Notes: generated by a model from the letters alone, not told the origin. DNA of 64,000 nucleotides from Callipepla californica brunnescens (GCA_023055505.1 JALIRH010000018.1:12322146-12386145), one strand, 5' to 3'; counted from the first letter of the stretch, positions 33,713-47,670 are shown. Made by a program: numbers and translations.

Positions 33713-35769
33713 TAATATAATAAATTTATTGGCTTTATGTTTTCCCTTAAATTGATTTTGAGCATATCAGGCTAATTGTCCTATCAAAGCCATGCAGGTT
33801 GTGAAGAGTCGTGTAAGGAGTGAAAAATGAGATGAATAATCTCCTACCATACTGTTTTTCCAGCACATCTCTGTTTTGATTGATTCAACATTTCCTGTTT
33901 AGGAAACCCTCAGTTATTGGGTCATTTGGAATGCTTTGAGCTATTTTATTTCCTTTGTCATTTTAACTGGGGTAGCTTTGTGATACCACAGGAATTCTGT
34001 AGAACAAGGACATAATGAAGAGTAACTGAACAATTTCTTAAAGATGTTGTAACAAGCAGTCTAGATATGGATATGCTTTCTGCAGTGTTTTTAAACTAAT
34101 TTTTAAATTTGTAAAAACGACATATTCTTAAGACAATTGGAATGCAACATTGTGATTATTGCTAAGAATATATAGGTTGAAATTTTCTTTTTCCACTTGG
34201 ATCCTTTTTTTGTTCCACCCTTTTCAACAGTAAAAAAAGTAATATATCAATTTATTTGATTAAGCATTAGTAGTTCTCAATTCCATGATTGTAACCACTC
34301 TTCCATATCTCATAAATATTTGTCTTCTACTTAAAATGTTTTACAACTACAAATATGGAATTATTTCTGTTATTAAAATCTATTCTTGTCCATGTGTGCA
34401 TGTGTAATTCACACCTTCAATGGAAAATCAAAAAAAGCAAAATGAACCTATTTCCTGATGATTTCCTTGGGAATCAGTAAAATTAAATGTCACATGCATT
34501 TCTAAATGATAAGAGATGACATAGCTGAATGTATTTGTAAAATAATGAATTCTTTTGAAAAAAAAATGAAGATGAGTAATGCCTTAATCTGTATTAAATG
34601 TGAAGCTGTACAACTTTTGATTCAGGATGTTTGCTACTTCATATAGTTGCAATTACAATATTAAGAAATGTAACTCAATAATTGCTTAATTCCTCATGAT
34701 ATTCTTTTCTACATTTTCACATTGTTAAGATTAATGCCATAATTTTTAATCATAAACTTCTTCTTAATTCTATATTTTCTGTAATATCTCTGTGCCACTG
34801 TCACTATATTATCTTTGAAACCTTTATCATCTGTCAAATGGATAATTGCTGCAGATAATGAAACTTATAAAAAGTTTTGATATTTCTATGTTTGATTTGG
34901 GTTTTTAATTCGCTTACTTTCATTTTTCAGTTTATATAATTTTTTTAAAACCTATACATCAAGCATTTTTGCCTATTTGGGTGTGAACCATTACTGTGAC
35001 AGCCTATCAGAATTCAGCTATGCTAAGTAGATGACAAATCAATAGATTGAATGAAATTTTATTTGACTTCATACTGTATCTATTGACACTTTTTGGCTGT
35101 TTTCTTGTTTTGAGTCAAGAGAAAAAGAATAACTAACAATAAAAAAGACAAAATGCCAAGTAATTTATATTTCTTGCCACTTCTTCTGAAGTGCCCACTT
35201 TAGCACTGATTGCTGTTGTATTGCTTCACTTTTTGCCTAACAAATATATTGTTACTTACATTTTTCAAAAAACACTTGTCCGTTGCATACAAAGAAGATT
35301 TGTGGCATATTCTTTAAGATAAAGAGGTTATCTGATGAAGCTTCTATCATAAAAGTCTGTACTGTACTGTTTTAAATTGCATCTATACTCCAACAGTTGC
35401 TGATAAATTTCTCAAAATAGCTGCTTGCCTGCTTATGAGCAATCGGGCATATCTTTTCTATTCTGAAAAGTGCTTACTGAATTCTGTTTTATTACTTATT
35501 AATGCTCAGACAAACATTAGAGTCCCTATGGTCAGATGAATCCAATGACTTTTGCTACCAAGCATTACATCTGCAAAATTAAATGTAAAAAATTGTCTTT
35601 CTACAGTGTTAGGCTGAAGCAATCAGACGTTTATAGGACTCATCCAAAGGCACAGATCTCTTATTTGAAAACACCTAGTTGCAACTAGTCCATTAGCTTT
35701 TATGGATATTTTCTTCCTTATTAAGTAAAGAGAGGAAAACCTACAATTAAGATAACTAGACCTTAATCA

Positions 35770-36010
35770 CACCCTCAAAGACGATGACTGGAGGTCACCT
35801 AGTCCATTGTCTTGTTTCGTACAAGGGCTAACTCCAAAGATAGATCACTTCGTTCATCTTAGCTCTGAAAACCTCCGAACGTTACATATCTTTGTTGGAT
35901 AACCTGTTCCAGAGTTTAACCACCCTCACTGGGAAAAGCGTTATCTGTATGTCCAAACTGAATACCTCTATTTTGCAAATTTGATCTCTTGCACTTTCTG
36001 TGTTCTGTCT
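35770..36010 (-). mobile_element. Old CR1 3' fragment, antisense
   Basis: Plus-strand phrases GGAGGTCACCTAGTCCATTG, AACCTGTTCCAGAGTTTAAC and CACCCTCACTGGGAAAAG are the antisense of a CR1 end. The octamer tail is no longer readable and divergence is high, so it is one of the oldest copies here. Confidence 0.75.
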
Positions 36011-39000
36011 GCTATGAGGAACCCTGTACACATTACTGAAGGAAATCTTATAGCAAATAGGTGGCTGGACTTTGCATTGTTGATCCTCTCCTCACTTTCT
36101 CAGCCTGATGATCTCGCTATTTTTTCACCCACCCATCCACATCTCTCTAACTTTGCAATGATTATGTTGTATGTAGATCATGTCAAAACCCTGGGTAAAG
36201 TAAAAGTAAACAAAAATCCAGTACTCCTCACTCACTCACAAAGCCAGTTATTTCAGCTGTCAGTGAACAGACAGAGTGGGGCAGTCCTTCAAGAATGATG
36301 GAATGGGAGCAATGAGTACCTGTAGTGGTGGAAGAGCAGTGCTATTACTGACCTGAAGCCTTCTGTGGCACTCAGTGGTGACAAGGTGAAGACAGGGATA
36401 AGGTCATGTCACCATTAAGTAGTTTTGAAGCAAGGAATAGTGAAGAGTTTGATCTGAGTCTGACCTGGAGACCACATCAGAGCAACAAGGTACCATGCTG
36501 AGCAAGCCCAAAAGAGATCAGTGTTATAGATCTGAGCTGAAAATGGGCTCCCTGGAACTACTAGCACAAGTGTATAGAAGTCCCAGGGAAGGCTGGACCA
36601 GGCCTCCAAGGGCCCTGACAGCAGTGTTGGTAAATTCAAAGAGGATTCTGGAAATTTCATTATGGGTATTTATTCCCATAACATTCCAGAGACAAAAGCA
36701 ATACTAGAAAGACTATAATTCTCAAAATCCTCCTTCTCCTTGAAGATAATCTCAGTACTTGCTCTTTTCTTCTAAAAAAACTTACCTTCCCTGCCTCAGT
36801 TTTCCAAAGAAGATAGAAAGTGATCTCAAAAAGAATTTTCATTACGATGTGTCCTGTCCATCCCCACAGATTTCCCTTTAAAGTAATGCCTAACTCAATC
36901 TCTGTCACAGAGGGTTTTTTTCCCTAAATATTAGTGATAGGAACAGAGATGATATGATCTTATGGCAGAAAAGACTGAGTCAAAGAAAGTGCAAAGCACC
37001 ACAGTGTTTCTTTGTGTGTGTGTGTGTGTGTATTTTATTACAGCTTCCACCCCACAATAACAATGATATTCCTTTTGCAGCTAATGAAATTACAGAAAAC
37101 TTCTTGCTTCCCTTCAAAACAAACAGTCCCAATTCTTTCGTCCCTGGTTCTTTCTGAGCTGTATGATCCCATGGCAAGCATGTAGGCTCTCACTAAGCAC
37201 GAGTAGACAGACCCCAAGGGGAATAAGTAGGGTGATTGCAAAGCTTATTTGTGTATTCAGGAGTTTGATGTACTGGTCTTAATTTCCTTCAGCAAGTTTG
37301 GCTCTTCTGAAAACATTTCAAAAATCTGAATATTTTTTTTTCTTTTCACTCCGTACTCTGCATACGTAATGCAATAATTACATAAATGTGGGTGAATTAA
37401 TATGTGAATAGAAAATTGGATATTTTGTTCCCTTACACAATAAGATTTAAAAAAAAACCAACAACATAAATTTGACTCCAAATGTTACTTTTAAACAGGT
37501 GGAAGCCTGCATTTGTCATCTTATGTGCTTAGAGAAAATCTGAGTTTCTCACTTAGCTAAAACACTCACTACAGAAAGAAAAGATCTGGAAATTGAATTA
37601 CTTTAATTCTCTATAGTGTATGGATTCTCTCTTGTTACCTTTCGAGGTGGTGAAAAAAAATGTGAGTGATAAATAGTTGTAGCTAAGAGGAAAGTATCTA
37701 ATGTGAAAAATAAAAAATGAGGTGGGAGTGCACTTAGGCATTTACTTTAAAAGAACTGCAGATGAGTAAGGAATTAAAGGTAGCAATGAAGCTGAATGCT
37801 GAGTGAAAGTGTAATATTCTCATGGCATATTCCTGAGGATGAAAATTAATGTTAGCTGCTGATATCCTAGATGAAAAATACTGTCAAGCATGTGTCTTTA
37901 AGAGTCTTGTCTGGAAAACCATAAAAGGACACAAAATTATTTTCTCTTCTTGTCTACTGAGTGGACAACTCTGAGGTACAGTAGGACATTTTCCTCTAAG
38001 ATTAAAGATAGGACATTATATATAAAAGCCAGTGAAGCTATAGCTATTGTTGCGAATGCATTATGGAGACATGAGTATCTAGGCTTGATGTGACAAAGTC
38101 TTTTAGGCCTGGAGAAGTTTTCTGAAAATATAACATTGGCCTGGGATCAGAGTGAGTAAAAGCTGAAAATCAGAGAAATTATCCATTCTTGCTTTCTACT
38201 GTAATACTGTCCCTTAGAATAAATAATCAAAATCTGAGATTAACTTTATTTCATACTGTGCATAGCACAGTCTCTACTGGATGAGTCAATATTTAAAGCT
38301 TGACCTCTTTTTTGAGGAATATCTATATGTATTTTTGTTTATTTTCTGCCTTCCATTCTCCAGCAATAAAACATTGTATTTGAGCGTTGATTAAAAGTAT
38401 TTCCAAAAGAATTGGAAATATATTAAATATTAGAGATCTAAATCGCTTTTTTTTAACAGTCTCAGTAATAATATGCAAAACTGGTAGTTCTCAAGACTGC
38501 AGTGTCTGAGAGTAAGTTCTGTTGAAATTTTGCTAACTACTGTACTTTAAAATCTCAGCTTTTATCTAGAAAACTACAAGAGAACAAGAAATAAGTCTTC
38601 CCTCTCTCACCAAAAAATACTGAAACAAAAGGGAAAACAAAAAACAAAAAAACACCCATACTCTTGAACATTTCTAAGCCAGATCAAATATTTGAAGAGA
38701 AAAAAGAAACTCAAAGAGGAAAACCTTGATGGTTACAAATTTTGAGGTATCTTTGTATGCATTCATCTGTGTGACCAAAATCAATAACCCATAGGAAAAA
38801 CAAATACAGTGTAGCACTCAGAACCTAATTCTAGGAAATGACACGATAGTCATTATATGGTTCCTGTTGTTCCAGTCATCTCAATCTGCTTCTTTTCTTC
38901 TGGTGTTACTATTTTAGGGTAAAGCAAAAAGAAAGTTCAAAGATATAATAGTTTGAGCAGCACTGTGTGAGAGAAAATGAAATAAAAGCATGGGTTTTGT

Positions 39001-39892
39001 TTGTGGATTTTTTAATTAAGTAAGCCTGACAGAAAGAAAAAAAAGAAACAAAGGAAACAGCAAAGTAAGGCATAAGCAAGATAACACTGGTGTTGTGATC
39101 TTGTATTTACTATAAGATTATTCAGTGTTTTGCTTCGTCTTTCTGAATTCATATTATGCAAAATAAGAGAATCGTTACTTAAGATCCTCTTGACTCTGTA
39201 AAGCTAGTGTGATGGCATATTTATAAAAAACTAAGGGTAAAATGTTCTGCTGACTTAGCATGGCTGACTGCTAAGAGCTGACCTCCAAAATGCACATCCT
39301 CATGTGTTTTCTCACAGTAGTGATAGGGAAGTGATAGAGGATTGTGATGTAAAATTGAGGAAAGGCAATATCAAATGACCTAATTTGTCAATTATTTATT
39401 GCTGTGAGATATCTTTGACAGCAGGTCTGGGAATATATGGGATTAATATAGGGAGCAGATGAACCCTATACACTGAGTTATTTTCCATGATACATTTTAT
39501 TGGAATTCACATCAGAACCATCACAATGGTAATCCATAACCCACACTGTGCCGCTGGTGAAGCCCATGCCCGGAGGCTACATCAATAGCTTGTTACATGA
39601 GCCTTTGGTGCTCACTCACCCTGCTAGTGTGAAAATGAGAACTGTGGGGTGAATCTTAATAGCTTCTGTCAGGCCTCTCAGGACAAGTGTTTGTATGACT
39701 GCACTGGCTTCTCATTTATCCTTGCTATCACCACCTATTCATCTTCCTCCTGGCTTTGAAGGTGAAATCCTTGATTCTCCTTCATCAGAGCTGACAGCAG
39801 CACCAAAGCTTTCTCACTTATGTTACAAAACTCTCTGTTCCGCAGCACTGAAACATTATTTCCTCAGGAAAAACAGAAGACAAAACAGAGCT
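36011..39892. other. AT-rich DNA, no gene seen
   Basis: A (TG)n run lies at 37012-37032. No dispersed repeat or gene recognised. Short open frames overlap on both strands and lack motifs. Confidence 0.5.
37012..37032. repeat. (TG)n dinucleotide repeat
   Basis: About ten perfect TG units. Confidence 0.95.
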
Positions 39893-40598
39893 GACTTTTT
39901 CTTTTTCTTTTCTTTTCTTTTCTTTTCTTTTCTTTTCTTTTTCTTTTCTTTTCTTTTCTTTTCTTTTCTTTTCTTTTCTTTTCTTTTCTTTTCTTTTCTT
40001 TTCTTCTTTCCTTTCTTTCCTTTCCTTTCTTCCTTTTCCTTTCCTTTCCTTTCCTTTCCTTTCCTTCCTTTCCTTTCCTTTCCTTTCCTTTCCTTTCCTT
40101 CCTTCTTTCCTTTCCTTTCCTTTTCCTTTCCTTTCCTTTCCTTTCCTTCTTTCCTTTCCTTTCCTTTCCTTTCCTTTCCTTTCCTTTCCTTTCCTTTCCT
40201 TTCCTCTTCTCTTCTCTTCTCTTCTCTTCTCTTCTCCTTCTCTTCTCCTTCTCTTCTCTTCTCTTCTCTTCCTCTTCTCTTCTCTTCTTCTCTATCTTCC
40301 TCTTCTCTTCTCTTCTCTTCTCTTCTCTTCTCTTCTCTTCTCTTCTCTTCTCTTTCTTCTCCTCTTCTTCTCTTCCTCTTCTCTTCTTTTCTTTTCTTTC
40401 TTTCTCTTCCCTTCTCTTCCTTTCTCTTCCCTTCTTCCCTTCCCTTCCCTTCCCTTTCCCTTCCCTTCCCTTCCCCTTCCCTTCCCTTCCCTTCCCTTTC
40501 CCTTCCCTTCTTCCCTTCCCTTCCCTTCCCTTCCCTTCCCTTCCCTTCCCTTCCCTTCCCTTCCCTTCCCTTCCCTTCCCTTTCTTTTCCTCTTCTCT
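39893..40598. repeat. 700-bp polypyrimidine tract of pentanucleotide repeats
   Basis: Almost pure C/T on the plus strand. Four successive zones are visible: TTTTC units (about 39897-40003), TTTCC units (about 40004-40204), TCTTC/CTCTT units (about 40205-40390) and TTCCC units (about 40391-40580). The long open frames across it on both strands (Phe/Ser/Leu/Pro on plus, Lys/Arg/Glu/Gly on minus) follow from the base composition and are not genes. Such tracts can form intramolecular triplex (H-DNA) and are prone to length change. Confidence 0.97.
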
Positions 40599-43057
40599 TT
40601 TCTGTGTTTTGTTTTCACCCCTTCTTCTATTGCTGCAAACCACTGAAAAAAAGTCTACCCCCATCAACTTGACTCATACACTTTTGGTATTCATAAACAG
40701 TGATGAGTTCCCACAGTGATTTCATACTAGAAGATAATCAGGCTTTCAAGGAGAACTTATTCATGCTAGTTTTCTTGATCACCTTCTCCTTTTTGTGAGA
40801 GTGTATGGTTTTACCAGGGGCTATTGCAAGGCTGACTAGCCTGTAGCTTTACACACCCCTATAAAGTATAGAGAAAGCCTTCTGCCTGTTTGAAGGGATT
40901 TTCTCTGGTCTTTATATTCCCCAGTTTGGACAGTTAGAGTGTTATTCTGTTTCCTAAAATTTGATTTCTAGAGATATTTTGTGCATTGTGTGCTATTCTG
41001 ATTGTCTTCTAGCGTCACTTCATTGATCCTATGCTGTCTGTTACTCTTACATAGATGTCTCAGATGTGCCAGGCATCACAAATGGCACTTAGCAACTGTG
41101 TCATAGCATTCAGTAACTCAGACCTCCCATGACCTAACAGTTTTAAGCGGTTGGATACTTAAGCTCTATAAATAAATACAAAAAACAGATTTCCCCAGGT
41201 TGTTACAGGAAAAAATTGGACAGCTAAATTCAGAATATATGTATTCAATTTACACTGAACCACAACCAAGCTGCGAGAAGAGTTTTATTTTTGAATGAAC
41301 ATGTGGAGGAAAGTATATTTTAATTTTAGTCTCAGTATCACTGATTATATAATATGAAATAAATGAAGAATAATGTTGAATGGGTTCTCTGTTTTCTTCG
41401 AGAAATTCTCTAGGCAGTAACCTATAAATCTGTAGCCACAGTACTGAAAAATATTATCCTACATTGTTGTTGTTTTTTTAATTATTTATGTTACTATCTC
41501 TGTTTTTCAGTCTAACATGCCAGCCATGAGAATATAGTTTTGCTTTGGATGACTGTGTATTAAATGCTTACCTAAAATTTCAAAGCAGCATCTTTTTGTG
41601 AGGCTTGCAACATATTTGCAGCAGTATTAAGTTCATCTAAGATAATTTTCCCACTTTGACTTCATCATTCTTGGTCCATGATTCTGCACACTGCACATTT
41701 GGTGTTTCCTAAATATTGTTATGTATGTACTGACGTACTGTAATTTTAATAAACTAAATTCCATGCACACTATGGACTATTAGGTTACTTATGCTTCAGG
41801 CAAGTTCTGCCTTTTTTCTGGCATATGAAGTTATCAGCTTCCAAAGTTGTTAAGTTCCTGAGATTCAAAGTTCTGGAGCCACAGAAAATGATCTGTAATC
41901 AGCCATCTGTTTGGAAGTTTCCTGGGTCATACGTCACTTAAGCATCTTGTGGAAAATATTAAATACATCTGAAATTACTTCTCCTTCCTTACCTCCAAAA
42001 AAGGATTTCCTTCTAATGAAACATTAAGCACTTTATTACATTCTTGGAAAAGAAGTATAATTAATAACTTGGAATTTTTCTAATGTTTTAGAGAAATTTA
42101 GTTCTGAATTAACTTTGTTTTGTTATTGAGTCTCTCGTCCTTCTATTTCAATGGCTACTTAAGTCTTCGTTCTTGTTCTTTGAACATATTTGTTTTCCCA
42201 ATGTTTCTTTCTCAAATCTTCTTTCACTGTAGATGAAAATGTCAGTTCTGAATCTCTTTTTTATAAACCTCCACAACCTTTTGTCAGTTTTGGATCTCTG
42301 CTGTACATAGGTTTTCTAAATGATTCTTTGAACTACCTGGCAGGAGCGCAAAGACTTCATTTCTCAAAGTAGTATATTATACAGCTTAAGAACAATTGAT
42401 TTTATTATTCTGAACTATAATATTTTTAGTGATATATCACTATATAACATGAGCAGTTCCTTGAATTTGAAGGGCATATCCCTGACAAAATATTGCATTC
42501 AGCCCCTCAAACCAGCTGAATAAAATGTGGATTCATCTGGCTGACGCGTTTGCACCCGTTTTTGTAACTTTCTGTTATCTTTTGCTATCTATGGACATTG
42601 GCCTTTTTCAATGCTTTCCTTCATGACAAGGATACGCAATGTTACACAGATACTTAAAGAGAATCCTTCTGGAAAAGAATGTACTATTGTCAAGGGTTTC
42701 ATCTCTATGTAGAGCAGGAACAGATGATCTGGACATTATTTATTTTATTTCTCTACTTGAAAGCCAGACAGTTTTTCAGGCCTGCCAATAAAAATCCAAC
42801 TGTACTTGCATGTTCACAATTAATGGGAAAGGTCACCATCTGTCAGAACAGAGAAAACCTCTTCAGTGACTTTACAGACTTTTATGAAGATGACAAGAAA
42901 CATAAGAAGCTTGTTTTGTTTTTCATTTGACATGGCAATCATCAGTTACCAGTGACTGCAACTTGTTTAATGAACTGCAACTCCTAACCACCATTCCATG
43001 TCATTCAATAATCATAGTAAGCTAAGGAAGGTCTTGTATGTTAACACTGCAATTTTC

Positions 43058-43101
<44 letters not shown>

Positions 43102-45366
43102 AAGAAAAAGAAAAAAATGGAAAAAGAAAACAAAAAACATAACCAAACAAGCAGAAAAAACATCAACAAGGAAGTTACAAAGAAAATATGTTTCCACAAC
43201 AAACTACTTCTCCAGTCAGGAGTAGATGTCTTTTTATTCCGAAAATGACAGACATGAATCCAGTTTCAATTGATGAACTTATATAATGTCATGTAAAATT
43301 TTGTATAAGACGAAGCTTTCAAATATCCAGGAATCTTTTCCTGCTTGAATATTCCTAAGCAGCTGAAAGTCTTTCAAGTCAGCAATCATATAAATATTAG
43401 TCACTGCGACAAGAATCGGTACTTAGGGAAATTTATCTTAAAACGACTGAGAAATATAAAATTCTTAAAGCATATGCTGGATGTTTTATCAAGGTCTTGA
43501 ACTCATTCAGAGTACAGCACAGCCAATCATTACTATGAAAAAAAAAACATTGGCTTGTACATGTCAGTGAAAAAGAATAGCAAATATAAAATGTTTGCAG
43601 GGAATCAGGGAGTGTAATGAACATTTAGCTAAACACAGTCCTGTACTACCAATGTTTTACTAAATGGATTCCTTAATCACTATTTGAATTTAACTGAAAA
43701 ATTGATAGCAAGAATGCTAAGAGCATCTGACAGGTGGAAGTTTTTTAGTATTGAAACTGCAAACTGCCTGTGATATTTGCTTTCACAGAGGCAATTAGTG
43801 AATCTTTAATGTGGCTTAAGTCAGCTGTGAAACTGAAAAGTCAAACATCTTAGCAGGAAACCATGAGGATCCAGCTCAAGGCTTCTGAGCAGCACAGTTG
43901 TCTTCTTATAATAAAGGCTGCCAATTGCACACAAAACAAAGCAGAATCTAGCATAAGCACTTTTGCTGGAACAGGAATGAATCATGGTGACTCATTTGAA
44001 CTTCAAAGGAACAACAGAGGCAGCAATGGAGAATTAATTTTCTGGGAAGGCCATTTTACTCAGCACCACCTGCAGGAGTGACAAGAGGAGACTTTACAGA
44101 GATGAAGAAATCAGAAGTGCCGTTGTGAGGAACACTGGCCTTGGGTAACTTTGCTTGTGTTTACATTCATCATCCACTTGAGCAGCCTTAATGGAGACTC
44201 TCTGAGGTCTACATCCAGCTGTGATTCACACACATAGTCTTCAATGCAAAAAGTGTACAATTCTATAAGCCTGAACCTTCAAAGAAGAATGCAAAAAAGC
44301 TAATTAAAAAAGCACTGTTCAGCGTTTCATATGAAGCATACAGATCTGTTAAAGATGATGTGTGACAGATACAATTAAAGTACAGTTCTGAAATAAAGAC
44401 CCAAAGGTGCTCTCTGCCCAGTCCAATTTCCACTAATTTAAATAAACTGCTGGTAATGTGGACACTTCTAAACCTAATCACTCCAATACTAACTGTTGAA
44501 GAAAGACATAAATTACAGTATTTCTAAGGGGTGGTAAATGAACACTTTTATAAACTTTTTCTCCCTTACTTCTCAGTTTTTCTCAAGAAAAACTAACTGT
44601 AGGATTATTTTGTGAACATGTCAAATAAATCCACACTCTCACATAATGCCCACGGATCTTGATGTGTTTGACCTTTATTAAATGGGTTCTCTCACATCAC
44701 AATGCAAAGGTGATGAGAAATAAGGTAATGAGCTAGGCTGTCATTCTGCCAATGAGAAAAGTAAGAAAGAAATTACATGAAAAGCTGCTCAAGCATTTTA
44801 GGTTCTAAAGCTTTCATTGTCATCCTTTTAACTCATATAAAATAATTTAATGTAGTTTGACATGACCTGTAAATTTGTTCTTTCCTAAGCCTGAACATTT
44901 TAATGGTTTGTTTTTAAGACTGAGATACTTCTGGAAACATATTTCTAACACTCAAATAGTAGTTTATTATTGGTTATTATTTTTTAATAATACAATACTA
45001 TTTATTTATCTTAATTTTGATTATGTATTCTATTGTTTATTTATGTTATGTTTCCTCATGCATATAGAACAACAATGCAGACCAGGAATTCTGAATATGT
45101 GATACATGACAGAATGAAATTTCCATCCTACTATATGAAAAGATCTAAGAGCCCAGCAATGCTTTCAAAAACCCAAACAAAGGCTTCCAGGATTTTGTTC
45201 TGTTTTTGATTTGTCCTCAAAAAACAGAAGTATCCTCAGACATTGCTTGGATACATCACTTTCAGATATTCATCTTTTCTCACTCACATGAGCTAGTTAA
45301 GAAGAGATCCATAGGTATACATTCAAATTCTGTGCTGAAAATTGTCTCAAATTGTGTGTAGAAACA
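40599..45366. other. AT-rich DNA, no gene seen
   Basis: An A-rich tract lies at 43067-43138. Single-copy-looking sequence around 43780-44060 and 44635-44780 is compositionally complex, but no gene or repeat is recognised. Confidence 0.45.
43067..43138. repeat. A-rich low-complexity tract
   Basis: A poly-A run of about 22, then GAAA/AAAAG-rich sequence. Confidence 0.9.
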
Positions 45367-46625
45367 GCTAGGTACAGGCCTCCAACTGGATCCTGCACCC
45401 CTGATCACAACCCTCTGAACTGTGTCAGTCAGCCAGTTCTCAACCCACATCTCCATTCACTCATCTATTCCACACTTCCTCAGCTTTGTTATAAGGATAC
45501 TGTGGAAGGCAGTGTCAAATGCCTTGCTGAAATCAAGGTACACTTCATCCACTTCTCTCCCCCATCCACCCAGCCAGTGATGGCATCATAGAAGATCACC
45601 AGGTTGGTCAAGCACGACCTTCCCCTGGTGAACCCATGTTTACTACTCCTGATAACTCTCTTCTCTTCCAATTGTCTGGAGATGGAATCCAGAGCAAGCT
45701 GTTCCATCACCTTTCCAGGGACACAGGTGAGGATGACTGGCCTGTACCTCCCCAGATCTTCCTTCTTGCCTTGATTGAAGACCAGATTGACGCTGGCTAT
45801 CCTCCAGTCTTCACACAGCTCTCCTGTTCTACAAGACCTGTCAAAGATGATTGAGAGGGGTTTAGCAGTCACCTCTGCCAACTCCCTCAGCACATGTGGA
45901 TGCATCCCATTGAGGCCCATGTATTTTTGAACACTGATGTTGCCTAGGTGCTCTCTGACTATCCTCCCTCATGAGAGACTTTCATTCCCCCAGACCCCCT
46001 CACTTATCTCCAGGGTCCAGGAGTCCCAAAGGGGAGTCTTTCCAGTGAAGACAGAAACAAAGAAGGCATTCAGTGTCTCCACATTCTCGGCATCCCCTGT
46101 TAATAGAACAGCCCCCTAATTTAGTAGGGGACCCACATTTTCCTTTGTCATCCTTTTACTGCTAACATACGTGAAAAACAAACAAACAAAAAAAAAAAAA
46201 AAAAACACCTTTCTTATTATTTTTTATCTCCTTTGCCAGATCCAATTCCAGGTTGACTTTGGCCTTCCTTGTTGCATTCCTGCAGGCCCTGACAACATTC
46301 CTATATTCTTACCAAGTGGTCAGACCCTTTTTACCACATTTCATGGACCTTTCTCTTTCCTTTGAGTTCATGCATGAGTTCCTTACTCATCCATACAGGT
46401 CTTCTACCACCCTTCCCTGAGCTTCCACTGATTCTGTGCTTGGAAGAAGTGCTGTTGAAATGATGACCAGCTCTCACAGGCCCCCTTACCTTCTAATACC
46501 CTTGTTCACAGGATAGCTAGAAGAAGGTCCCAGAAGAGATCAAAGTTGTCTCTCCTGTAGTCCAGGGTAGCAATCCTACTTTTTGGTTTGCTTCTTACAT
46601 TCAAGATCTTGAATGCTCAAGGAAT
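45367..46625 (-). mobile_element. CR1 internal fragment, antisense, RT core to linker
   Basis: The minus-strand frame 45489-45920 encodes part of a CR1 reverse transcriptase ([63 protein letters not shown]). Sequence beyond it, to about 46625, matches the linker between the endonuclease and RT domains in antisense. An A-rich insertion with CAAA units sits at 46173-46206. There is no 3' tail, so it is a fragment with both ends lost, from an older CR1 group than the full-length copy. Confidence 0.85.
46173..46206. repeat. (CAAA)n/poly-A tract inside a CR1
   Basis: Three CAAA units, then about 20 A, interrupting the antisense CR1. Confidence 0.85.
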
Positions 46626-46699
46626 TCGTGGAGTTCCAGTCCCTGGAGCTACTTAACACATGTGATTTGTTATTAAAAGAAAAATGGTCTAGTAATGGG

Positions 46700-46783
46700 A
46701 GTCAGTAGATAAAGTTGGTAGATGGACTTGATGATCTTGCAGATGTTTCCCAACCAAGATGATTCTATGTCTCTATGTATTAG
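46700..46783 (+). mobile_element. CR1 3'-tail fragment, sense
   Basis: GGTAGATGGACTTGATGATC, TTGCAGATGTTTCCCAACCA and GATTCTATGTCTCTATGT are a short CR1 tail in the opposite orientation to the preceding fragment. Confidence 0.85.
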
Positions 46784-47402
46784 GGGATATCCCTTTTAGG
46801 GAGCCAAAACTCTCCGAAGGGCAATTAGCAAATTTATCTAAGAGTTCATATGCAGGCAAGGGTACTTGGTCTTAATAACAACGTTTTAAGGACATTCTTT
46901 ATAAGGAATAATACCTGGCTTCATTAACATTAGAATAATCTCAATTCTTTCTTTTGGGACAAGATATTAGTCTCATCTTTGTAAATTTCATAACGTTTAG
47001 GAGACATTAAAAAAAAAGCTTATTTTTTAATATTTTTATTTGTTTTAATTACAGCTATCCAGGTTAACTTTAAGAATTAGCATTTCTTCACATTTCTCTG
47101 ACATTGATCTTCAATAATATCAAGCATTTAAAAATATAATGTACTGAAGCTTTGACTTTGAATGATTTGGAATGCAGGGATTCCAGATATTTGTAAAGCT
47201 AGCTAGATAAATAAATAACAGTTCAATGCTCTACAAGCCCATATTCCATTTCCATAACTTATATGTTGTTTGCTTTCAACTCATCTGTGACATCTTCTCC
47301 AGATTAACCAGACAATGAAAAGGTAATATTGAAACATTGGCAAATTTGAAAGCAATTACACATATAATCTCTAGTTTGAAGTACACACAGATTTTTGAAA
47401 AC
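46784..47402. other. AT-rich spacer, no gene seen
   Basis: No repeat or gene recognised between the CR1 tail and the split antisense CR1. Confidence 0.5.
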
Positions 47403-47668
47403 ATAGAATCATATAATTCAAGTTGGAAGAGACCTTCAAGATCATCAAGCCCAACTTAACCATACTGACCTATCTCTAACAGCCCTCTGCTAAATCATGT
47501 CCCTGACCACCACATTCAAACAGTTTTTAAACACATCCAGGAATTGTTACTCAGCTACCTCCCTAGGGGAGCCTATTTGAGTGCCTAACAACCCTTTCTG
47601 TAAAGAAGTATTTCCTGATATCCAACCTAAACTTACCCTGGTGCAACTTAAGGCCAGTTCCCCTCATC
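47403..47668 (-). mobile_element. Split antisense CR1, left part (3' end)
   Basis: The plus strand begins with ATAGAATCATATAATTCAAG and the antisense CR1 tail, continuing to GGCCAGTTCCCCTCATC. It stops abruptly where the full-length sense CR1 begins. The continuation (CTGTCACCAGTGAGAAGAGA) resumes exactly at 52441, so this and 52441-53072 are one older CR1. Confidence 0.93.
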
Positions 47669-47670
47669 AT

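Larger units (their letters stand above)
27047..35769. other. Long AT-rich stretch without genes or dispersed repeats
   Basis: About 8.7 kb with no recognisable gene, LINE or LTR. It holds short simple repeats: poly-A at 27690-27716, poly-T near 29378-29393, T-rich/(TTG)n at 32727-32762 and (ATT)n at 33664-33712. A segment at 28281-28384 has strong splice-like borders but no long open frame. The absence of CR1 here contrasts with the clusters on both sides. Confidence 0.5.

Noticed and set aside
39695..40672. 325-aa plus-strand and 267-aa minus-strand open frames
   Set aside because: They are produced by the stop-poor polypyrimidine repeat. The Phe/Ser/Leu and Lys/Glu/Arg compositions only mirror the pentanucleotide units.
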